From Chromera velia (taxonomy: Eukaryota; Sar; Chromeraceae): DNA of 43,378 nucleotides. This document shows positions 32,891-41,180 of this stretch, piece by piece. Below the pieces are notes generated by a model, which saw only the letters and a list, made by a program, of their open reading frames with translations, had not been told where the DNA came from and searched no databases. Within the stretch, counting starts at the first letter, position 1. The number at the start of each line of letters is the position of its first letter. The stretch is from positions 52,070 through 95,447 of the forward strand of contig JAHBMJ010002790.1 of assembly GCA_018398765.1 (NCBI GenBank). Direction: 5' to 3'. Position numbers and translations under genes: made by a program.

Positions 32891-35234
32891 GGAGAGAGAG
32901 AGAGAGAGAAAGAGAAAGAGAGAGAGAGACGAATGCACATCCAGTGCCCTCTAGTTCGAACATAGGTGTCTGCACCTGCATGCTGCAAGTCCAGACGAAA
33001 AGAAAGACTCGATCCGACGATTGTGATGAAGTGAAAGAAGAGTCAGACAGACAGAGAAAGAAACACAGAAAGACAATCTAAAGGCAGAGACGAACAGCAA
33101 CGGAAAGGGTGAGAGGAGGCCTTGAGAAGTAGTTTCTTCTCTTCAACTGTACGTACTTTCTTGACGTTGAAGGCACCAAAGAATGCCTCTTTATTTTCAC
33201 TCCACCGTCTCTACTTGCTCCCCAGGTCCCTCCATCCTCCCCTACCCACACACAGAGCCCAAACCCCCCACAAACTGACCATAAATGTACGAGCTGTGCG
33301 CAGGGATCTGTTTCATCTCCTCCCCCTCGAGAGTCCACAGCTTCACTACACCGTCGTTCGAACAGGTCAGCACGCCAGAGGAAAACACGCAGATACCTCT
33401 GATGATGTCCTCGTGCGCGTCTGCATTCAATCAAATGAAATGACAAGACCGGTAGGTACACTCACACGACTCTGGTGAAGAAGCGGAACGCATAGAGTCT
33501 TGCTCTCAGCCCTGTCACATGCTTGTGAGGAAGACAACAAAACTTGATCCGGGCGCATACGTGATAGTATTCTTATTTACGGAAAAAACAGTTCGCACAC
33601 GTTTTCGCACGAATCGAAGTTTACAGGTTCTCACAAAGCTCTAACACAAGTACCTAAAAAAAAACGAGGGGAGGGGAGAGGGAGAGAAGAACACGACTCT
33701 CTGGCTGACTGACCCACCCACCTGTGACAACTTTATGGCAGTGACCGTTCTTCCAGAACCGCAGGCACTTGTCCTGAGACCCCGTCACCACCTCCCCGTT
33801 CACCAATACATTCAGAGAAACTGCAATTAAGGAGGCAGGAGAGAGATACCGAGAGAACAACAGTGGAATCGGAAACGCAGGTACGACAGTTTTTGTCTAT
33901 TGAATGTTCCCAAAAAGAATTGAGACCCCTTCACAGACACGGCAACAGCCCAGCAACCCAGCCAGAACACACCCTACCAAGCCCTAGCCCACAAACAAGG
34001 ATCAGTCCGCTGAGAGCCTGTGCGCTCCATTCTCTCGGCACAGACCGCACCCCGAAAAGCGCTCCATGCAAAAGCAAATGCAGGGGCAGACAAAGAGGGC
34101 CCGAGACGAGGCAGCCTGGTGCAACCAGCTGTATGTCTGTATTACTGATCGGATACTGACTGCCTGCCTAGACGTCCTCGTGTATCTATCTTCCTCTCTC
34201 CCAACCCTCCCCTCTGTTTCCCTCCCTGGCTATGCATGCAGGTACCTGCCTACCTGCGTGGGTGTGTCCCGAGAGCGTCAGGTCACAGGCCCCCGTCTCC
34301 AGACTCCAAACCTTGGCGGTGCCGTCCCAGCTCCCCGAGAAGAGGGCCTTCCCGTTCTCCAAAAGGGAACAAACGGGACCCTGGTGACCCTGCAGGGAGC
34401 GTGGATGATGATGATTAATAATAATAATAATAATGATGATGGCAAAGGGGCAATAAAGCATTGTTCTAGACTCATGCACTGCATGATGGCCTATAGACCG
34501 ATTAATATAATATAATGATGATGATGAGGATGATGATACGCAGGGGGGCAGACAGAGAGGCAGCTAGGTGGAGGAACTCGCAGGAGTATGTACACAGGAA
34601 AGGCACATTCTGATGCACATCATGTAGACGGAATCGCGAGAGAAGCAGAAAAAAACCATGAGAGAGGTACAGGAGAGGAGAGGAGAGGTAAAAGGAGACG
34701 GCTGGGCAGATGGGGTCATGTAGAAAGAGTCGGCACGACTTGATACGGATCCTACCTGCCGATCTCTTGGAAAAGAAGTCATGATGGTATGCACATAAAG
34801 GACCAGAACCTAGACCAAAATCCAATGAGCAAACGTAAGGAAGGGAGGGTCTCCAAGATGCAGACACCATCAAGACACTCTTTCCCACGCATACGAAGTA
34901 ACGAGCAAGAAATCACAGACTGACGTACCTCAAACTGCATGAAGGGGTCCCCGTCTGCAGAAAGTCTAAAAATCCTCTTGTCATACCCCCCAGTATAGAA
35001 GGTGAGCGGATCGTGAATGGCAGATGCACAGACTGCGTACACGAAATTAGTGTGGTGTTCGAGTTGTTTCTGCACTTTGAACTTCCCCGTCTCCTCCTCC
35101 TTCGCCCACAAAATCACCAGACCGTCCTGACCCCCCGACAGAAGACGTCCGTCCGGCAAAACGCACACACATCGCACTCCCTTAGAATGGCCAATCAACT
35201 GCTGAGAGAGACCGTATTGGCCCTCCACTTCCAT
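25511..35234 (-). CDS. PLAA: PLAA/Doa1/Ufd3 ubiquitin-binding Cdc48 cofactor (19 exons, 788 aa)
   Basis: Exons: 35234-34929, 34389-34254, 33820-33722, 33420-33280, 32754-32675, 32359-32297, 32027-31972, 31422-31350, 30724-30650, 30438-30302, 30132-30090, 29640-29561, 29085-28858, 28376-28259, 28025-27940, 27333-27199, 26727-26589, 26261-26068, 25688-25511. All 18 junction phases agree; total 2367 nt. Residues 1 to about 325 form seven WD40 blades ([52 protein letters not shown]). Residues about 344-450 are the PFU ubiquitin-binding domain ([47 protein letters not shown]). A Gly/Ala/Pro/Gln linker follows. Residues about 506-788 are the PUL armadillo-like domain that binds the Cdc48/p97 tail ([56 protein letters not shown]). 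Known relatives sort ubiquitinated cargo with Cdc48 in cytosol and nucleus. Human PLAA is of similar length (about 795 aa), so the gene looks complete. Introns are full of simple repeats. Confidence 0.93.
26565..26589. repeat. Poly-C and (CA)n tract at the exon 17 donor of PLAA
   Basis: On the minus strand the donor CAG|GTGTGTGTGTGG is the start of a GT run that continues into poly-G. The splice site itself is part of the microsatellite. Confidence 0.8.
27326..27640. repeat. 35-bp minisatellite, nine copies, overlapping the exon 16 acceptor of PLAA
   Basis: The unit CACACCGCCTGCATGCACAC plus ACACACATGGACAGA (35 bp) starts at 27326, 27361, 27396, 27431, 27466, 27501, 27536, 27571 and 27606. 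The four copies at 27501-27606 have CCGTCTGCAT in place of CCGCCTGCAT. On the sense (minus) strand each unit holds the TGCAG used as the acceptor of exon 16 (27333). The array gives open frames on all reading registers, which are artefacts. Confidence 0.95.
30007..30089. repeat. (CACT)n array next to the exon 11 donor of PLAA
   Basis: Units of CTCACTCACTCC and a longer CCCTCATCCACTCACTCACT unit are repeated. On the sense strand this is a GTGAGTGAGTGG array that begins at the GT of the donor of exon 11 (exon end 30090). Confidence 0.85.
30210..30297. repeat. (GA)n / (GGGA)n microsatellite in PLAA intron 10
   Basis: Pure GA, then GGGA, then GA runs lie immediately downstream (sense strand) of exon 10. 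They read as CT/CCCT on the sense strand and end at the acceptor side of exon 11. Confidence 0.9.
31140..31246. repeat. (CT)n and (CA)n microsatellite in PLAA intron 8
   Basis: A short CT run is followed by about 75 bp of CA repeats with a few CG interruptions, between exons 8 and 9 of PLAA. Confidence 0.9.
32365..32935. repeat. (GA)n, (CT)n, (GT)n and (CA)n microsatellites in PLAA introns 4 and 5
   Basis: GA at 32369-32398, CT/GT at 32537-32585, CA at about 32761-32852 and GA at about 32852-32930 surround the 80-nt exon 5 (32754-32675). Confidence 0.9.
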
Positions 35235-35483
35235 CCTGACTTAAGAAGAGGAGAAGATCTCAAGGAGACAGTGTGGGGGCGCCACAAATTTGAACCAGCA
35301 AAAGGCACAACTAGAAAAGACCTGAACAGGGAACACCACTCGGACAACTATCAGCTTTTTTATCGCTCGTGCTGGTGTGCATTCGACTGCATCGGGTGGT
35401 AGATTTCTGCCCGGCCGTGGAAGTTCCGGCGGAGCGGAATGACCGTCACGGAATTTCAGTGGAAGGGAATGAAGGCATGGGAA

Positions 35484-35996
35484 TTAAGGCCGGCTGCATG
35501 GCGCCGCGCGCGTATCGCGCGCGCGTGCTGAGCTATAGTTCGGCTTATCTAACTGTACCGTATGTTGCAAATAAGTTGGCACAAGGTCCCTAGGAGCCCA
35601 AATATGCCTAGTCTTCGTACTAGTGACTAGACTCACCAAATTATTGCGAGGACGACCTGTCCGTTCGTGGCAGTCCATACACCGCAAGCGGCAACGCCTC
35701 GCCTCCCAACATAGGTCATCGAAAAAAGACTGCCACTCGTCGTGCCTTAACTTGAGAAAGTCAAGGTTGCAGAAGCGCAGTCGATACTCCGAGTCCTAGA
35801 CGGGGATGATGTGGTCCATTTCAAGATTCCAGCGAAAGAAAGTGATCTTCCGCCGTCTCCCTCTTCTAGGTATCCATCTAAATTGCTCCACTAACTGCAA
35901 AAGGGCCCTACAGCCAGTCTGCCCACAGACACCAGCCATTCCCATCAAGATCCATGCATATGCGTACTGAGTGAGCGCATGTCGCTCTTCTCGCAA
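35484..35996 (-). pseudogene. HNH endonuclease reading frame interrupted by one TAG
   Basis: One frame of 171 codons runs from the ATG at 35996 to the stop at 35484 with a single internal TAG at 35796-35798. Before the stop it has a Cys pair (VCGQTGC), a basic stretch (PRRGRRRK) and MDHIIPV, the HNH core. After it come RLRFCNLDFLKLRHDEWQSF and CRLRCMDCHERTGRP, the C-x-x-C-H zinc end. This order fits HNH nucleases such as those of mobile introns and other selfish genes. The stop directly follows the DHIIPV core and would remove the second zinc half, so the copy is probably dead. No intron with proper sites skips it cleanly. It lies upstream of PLAA, same strand, and is unrelated to it in function. 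Confidence 0.6.
35505..35525. promoter_or_regulatory. CG-repeat inverted repeat upstream of PLAA
   Basis: CGCGCGCG-TAT-CGCGCGCG (35505-35512 and 35516-35523, alternation running on to 35525) is a perfect 8-bp stem with a 3-base loop. It lies about 271-291 bp upstream of the PLAA start codon (35234), matching the spacing of similar elements at four other loci. Confidence 0.45.
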
Positions 35997-35999
35997 TAA

Positions 36000-38222
36000 G
36001 ACAGACGAGGGAGAAGGAAGAAGACAGGAAGCAACAGATGTACCACTTATAAAAGTTGCAATCTTTAACGCTTTAGTACTCCTATGAAAATTTGTGAGAT
36101 TTGACTCTTAATAGGTGGAGTCTGCTCGACTATATATGGTTCTGAAGGGTCTTAACATTCGTTGTGAGGTAGCTTTTCATATTGATGTAGTAGGAAGCTG
36201 AATCTGCTGTTTGATCAATTTCTAGATTTAATATATTATGATGATACGTAGATGGTCAACATGCATGATTGACGCACTGATTTACATGTACGGCCCACTA
36301 AGCGGATGCATGCATAAATTCAATGCTGCCAACTGAGTTGCAACGAGCGATATGTATGTTATAATCCCGTGTGTGCAAAAGTTGCGTAACACACCTAATA
36401 TCTAGTAGGTTAGTGCCTCGACCAGCCGTGTGGCGGTTCATTTATATAAACGTCCGTGCGGGGCACAAACCTTGATTGTTTATGCGACCGCGCGTGGTAT
36501 ATAGGGCCCTTCGCAGTGTCAGACCGTGAACTGCCCTCTGAGATACACTCTTGCATACATAGCCAATTATATTTTTGTCAAAAAAAAATTTCAGTCGTAT
36601 ATTAAATGTAGCCGTTTTGTCAGCCACTTTATTTACATGTTGCATGCTCTAAAGATGTGTAATTAATCATGCATATATATAATCCACGACCACCAGCACC
36701 ATGTCTACAACTTACTGCTCACACTAGCCTCATTCTTACATTGCTTTCATCTCACTGCGTGCTCTCAATGTCTCTTATTCATTTGCTTTATCCCACTGCA
36801 CTCTATTCTCTCCTTTCCGCTTGCTTGTGTCATTGCACGATCCTCGTTGTCTGCATGCATCCTACAGCTCCCCGACTGCCCAAAATAATGCGGTCGTGTT
36901 AGCTCACTGCGCTGATATGTTCACTTATGCAGGTCTGTTGCTCGTCTTCGATCATGCATTCACTCAATGTGTATATATCAATCTCTATTCATCTTATCAC
37001 CGCTCGATCCCACAATAATCGGTTTCACTGTGTGCTTTCGCATGATAATCCACTGTCCTGTCTATTTTGTTTCACTGTTCTCATTGCACCTTTGTACACC
37101 ACATCTCTCCCACTGTTATGTAAGTTGCCTCTTCGCCAAGCCTTTTACGCTCACGCCAGCTCTCACATCGAGTCTCATTAAATCTCAGTCTTCTCAGTTC
37201 AGTGCTCTGATTTCAATGCATGGCCTCTTCCCGCTGTATTCTCTCTCATGTTTGGTTCTCGTTTTTTTCTGCCTACAGTCATCAACTCATTGCTCTTATG
37301 CCCCAGCTATCACCCGGCGTAGACAGATGGGCATGCAGACAGGCACTGCCAGATAGGCAGGCAGGCAGGCAGATATGTCAAACAGCAGAATGTGTAGACC
37401 CGTAAAATAAAAGAACGGCACTGGTAGAATAGCAGAAAGGCAGAGAGACATGCAAACACGCAGACACAGGCACTGCCAGGCAGGCAGGCAGGCAGGCAGG
37501 CAGACAAACAGATAGTCTGAGACAGACAGACACACAGGTTACTCTCTCGGTGACCCTGTTTGCTCACATCTCATCTCTTCACTTCTAGTCTTCACTTGCA
37601 TTTCACTTTTCTTATCTTGCCTCTCTCATGTCATTTCTCTCAATTCCGACCTCTTATCCGACCTCTCAGCTGTACATATCTCTACATGCCACCTCACAAA
37701 CAAACTGTGAGATTCAGAAGTCGCAATCCCACTCTGCTTCCGTCTTGACATTTCCTTCTGGCACGACTCAGCGTATTCTTGCCTACCTGCCTGTTGGCTG
37801 TTGTGCAGGGATGCCTTCCTGTGTATCTGACCGCATTTCTAATTTTGTCTTCTTTTTTGAGTGTGCTCAAAGTTCTGCCTCCCTGTCTGTTTGATTGTTT
37901 TCTCATCATCCCAGCCTAGATCCCAGCTAGGTGCCCATTCTGTCTGCCTGACTTAGTCTACTTCCCGAATTTTGATCTTTCTATTAAACTTTGCCTATGT
38001 TCACTGAAAAGTTCTGACTGGGCCGCCCTATCCAAGGACTGCCTTTAACAACTTGCTATCCTAACAACCTTCCACATTTCATTTTTTCGCTCTTCTATCT
38101 TTTCTCCCACCACCTCTTTTGTCCTCTTTATCTGTTCTATGTTTCTTCTTTCTTTCTGTCACTGCTTTCTTCATTTTCTTCGGATCCCCCCTTTCGTTTC
38201 TCTCTCCGGACGTATACCTCTT
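36000..38222. other. Intergenic; no supported gene
   Basis: AT-rich DNA followed (36660-38160) by C/T-rich DNA with many CACTGC and CTCAC phrases. Two small CAGG/CAGA runs lie at 37348-37370 and 37478-37505. Plus-strand frames here are short and motif-free. Confidence 0.55.
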
Positions 38223-38462
38223 ATTTTATATGTTTTTTCATAACAGCGCCTGAAAGTTATTTCAGGATAAGTTTTCTCGACACGATCGTACTTGATCGTC
38301 AACATCGACCGCCATTTATTGTCAATGAACATTGCTCTTTTATATATTTTTTTTATGATGGCGCCTAAATAGTATTGCATGGTAAATTCCCTTGACTTGA
38401 TCATACTTGATCCATAAGTTGATCGTCAACATCGATCAGCATTAATTTATTGAATACAGTTA
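38223..38462. repeat. Diverged direct repeat, about 115 bp, two copies
   Basis: Copy A (about 38223-38337) and copy B (about 38338-38462) share in order a TATAT/poly-T start, GCGCCT, a GATC.TACTTGATC block, GATCGTCAACATCGA and a TTTATTG end. They differ by many substitutions and small indels. It is non-coding. Confidence 0.65.
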
Positions 38463-39034
38463 TAAAAAGCTTTTATAATCAAGCTGTTTGAGAAAATTTA
38501 GAAAAATTTACATCAGATTACAAAACTTTTTTGACTGACTATTGATCGATCAATGAGTTCCATAGTTGGTACACAAAGTATTTATCAAAAAGTATGCTCT
38601 AAGAAAGGTTACAAAATGTGTTTAGCCGTAAGTTTAATGAATTTTAGAACATTTTATGACACAGCTCTTATTTAATTGACTAGTTGATTGATTGAATACA
38701 TAATTTTTTAAAGTCATAATGATATTAAATGCAGTTGGTTCAGTGAATATGTAATTGATAGATTTGGATACCAATAGTAGCTCAGGAAAAGATTTAGTAA
38801 TCAGACCGTAATGCTGCATACTTTTTTTTTTTTTTTTAGGGCTTATGTTTTTTAACATTTTTCTTTAGCCCGTACGTCATGATGATTGAGGGTTTTTTTC
38901 TGCATGCCGCGTCCCCATATATGAGAGGCGGATCTAACCTAGTTTGTCGATTTGTTCCATCCTACGACTACCAGCGACGAAACGTCATAATTAACACACT
39001 TACAAGAGTCGGGTGACAAGACCTTAGTCACTTC
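38463..39034. other. AT-rich intergenic DNA
   Basis: No gene or repeat of note; a poly-T run lies at 38822-38838. Confidence 0.5.
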
Positions 39035-39051
39035 CGCGCGCAAAGCGCGCG
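39035..39051. promoter_or_regulatory. CG-repeat inverted repeat upstream of the PPR gene
   Basis: CGCGCGC-AAA-GCGCGCG is a perfect 7-bp stem with a 3-base loop. It lies about 317-333 bp upstream of the PPR start codon at 39368. Confidence 0.45.
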
Positions 39052-39291
39052 CACTCACTTGTATTAATAGATCGGCTGGCCGTCTACGATCTGCGCCGTC
39101 TCCATGTCACTCTCCTCATGCAGTTTCCTGTCGGAGGGCAGGCCAATTAAGTGCCTGGGATGGTGCATAGCGCCAATGTCATGGTCCTCTGTTCTGCCGA
39201 GGGATTCAAGTCTTTGTTTGCTTCTACTGCTGTATTTCTTCACTTTGAAACGGCAACGCAAACGGCCGAGAGTCCCTGCCTGCCTGCAATC

Positions 39292-39350
39292 ATGGATCCC
39301 TCATTATCGGAGTTCAGAGACGCATTTGATCGGTGCCTGAGACTGCAGGT
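39292..39350 (+). other. Upstream ORF or alternative first exon of the PPR gene
   Basis: A frame starting at the ATG at 39292 (MDPSLSEFRDAFDRCLRLQ) reaches CTGCAG|GTTTGT, a usable donor, and otherwise stops at 39360, eight bases before the PPR start. It may be an upstream ORF. An alternative first exon is possible, but no in-phase acceptor into the PPR frame is obvious. Confidence 0.25.
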
Positions 39351-39367
39351 TTGTATGTAGCTCAAGC

Positions 39368-41180
39368 ATGACTTCGCACGTTTTATGCAGCCAGCTCCGC
39401 TCACAAGCTGTTCGTCCAGTGAGTTGGAAGTTTCCTCTTGTTTTGCTTTCCATTGCTCTGGCGCGTTTAGTAGCCGTCTCCTCGACTGATGGTAGACCCT
39501 CAGGGTTTGTTCCTTCCGGCTTTGTGGTGTCCACTCCCTTTGCACGTGTGAATCTGAAGCCTCCACTCTCGCGTTGGGTCTTGAGTCGAAAGAAGGAGTG
39601 TCGTTCCTTCACAAGAGACCAGTACACCGGTATTGGAGTAGATAGAAGGCGTTTGCCGTCTCGCCCCACGAATGAGAAAGAGACGGAAAGTACAGAGCGA
39701 CCCGACGCCTCATTCTCCGAGCCCAGAGGCAGGGGTGAGGCGCCTGGTGTCAAAAGGCTTAGGGGCGCTAGGGCAGTTAGGAAAGGAGGGAGGGGGCGGT
39801 ATTCAGGCCAAGCTTTTGCTGGGAAGAACAGAAGCAGGGTGGTCAACGAGGTGGAAAGAAGACATTATGATCATAATTCTCCTATGGGAGGGGGGAACGT
39901 CGAAGAGACTCCGATTGACGAGAGCGCTCTGAAGAGGAAGGGTCGAATGTCATCAGGGGTTGGGAGAGGAATGCAGAGTAGCAGGAAAGTGCCGAAAGGG
40001 GATCAAAGGCGGCGAAAGATGAGCGTGGACGAAAAACTCCTTCGCGGGTACACGAAGCGAATCATGGAGGCAGGCCGCCATGGAAGGTGGAAAGATGCCT
40101 TGTTGCTTTTCGAGGAGCTGAAGAGAAAAGGATTGAGCCCCAACACCTTCACGTTCAGCGCGCTGATCAGTGCTATGGAGAAGGCTCCGGGGGGGAGTCA
40201 GTGGAAGAAGGCACTTGGGGTGTTTCAGCAGATGAAGCGTAGAGGAGTCGGGCCTGATACAGTCACCTTAAATGCTCTGATCAGTGCTATGGAGAAGGCT
40301 CCGGGGGGGAGTCAGTGGGAGACGGCAGTTGAGGTGTTTGAGCAGATGAAGCGTAGAGGAGTCCAGCCTAATACAGTCACCTTCAATGCTCTGATCAGTG
40401 CTATGGAGAAGGCTCCGGGGGGGAGTCAGTGGAAGAAGGCACTTGGGGTGTTTCAGCAGATGAAGCGTAGAGGAGTCAAGCCTGATACAGTCACCTTAAA
40501 TGCTCTGATCAGTGATGGAGAAGGCTCCGGGGGGGAGTCAGTGGAAGAAGGCACTTGGGGTGTTTGAGCAGATGAAGCGTAGAGGAGTCGAGCCTGATAC
40601 AGTCACCTTAAATGCTCTGATCAGTGCTATGGAGAAGGCTCCGGGGGGGAGTCAGTGGGAGACGGTAGTTGAGGTGTTTGAGCAGATGAAGCGTAGAGGA
40701 GTCCAGCCTAATACAGTCACCTTAAATGCTCTGATCAGTGCTATGGAGAAGGCTCCGGGGGGGAGTCAGTGGAAGAAGGCACTTGAGGTGTTTGAGCAGA
40801 TGAAGCGTAGAGGAGTCCAGCCTGATACGGTCACCTTAAATGCTCTGATCAGTGCTATGGAGAAGGCCCCGGGGGGGAGTCAGTGGGAGACGGCAGTTGA
40901 GGTGTTTGAGCAGATGAAGCGTAGAGGAGTCGAGCCTGGTTTAGTTACCTTCAGCGCTCTGATTAGTGCTATGGAGAAGGCTCCGGAGGGGAGTCAGTGG
41001 AAGAAGGCACTTGAGATGTTTGAGGAGATGAACCGTAGAGGAGTCGAGCCTGATTTAGTTACCTTCAGCGCTCTGATCAGTGCTATGCAGAAGGCCCCGG
41101 GGGGGAGCCAGTGGGAGAGGGCAGTTGAGGTGTTTGAGGAGCTAGTTGAGGAGATGGAGCGTACTATTTTCTCAGCGTAG
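39368..41180 (+). CDS. Pentatricopeptide-repeat protein, probably organelle-targeted; 2-bp deletion splits the frame
   Basis: The frame opens at 39368 with a hydrophobic segment (WKFPLVLLSIALARLVAVSS), then FVPSGFVVSTPFARVNLK, which looks like a signal peptide plus transit peptide for a complex plastid. A basic linker leads to ten PPR units from about 40060. The first unit lacks the insertion. The next nine are 38 residues long instead of 35, with PGGS inserted between the helices (MEKAPGGSQWKKALGVFQQM, KRRGVGPDTVTLNALISA). At the DNA level they are 114-bp near-identical repeats. At 40514/40515 the bases CT present in all other units are missing. Frame 1 therefore ends at 40567, and the repeats continue in another frame to 41180. 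Whether this is a real mutation, editing or an assembly error is open. PPR proteins bind organellar RNA; the variable positions are almost uniform here, so no target can be read. Confidence 0.75.
40165..41160 (+). repeat. 114-bp coding tandem repeat (nine copies) with 228-bp dimer structure
   Basis: Each unit contains GGAGAAGGCTCCGGGGGGGA or a close variant. Units alternate between a GTGGAAGAAGGCACTT type and a GTGGGAGACGGCAGTT type, so the true unit of amplification is often 228 bp. The alternation breaks at the unit carrying the 2-bp deletion, where two GAAGAAGG types are adjacent. Confidence 0.9.
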
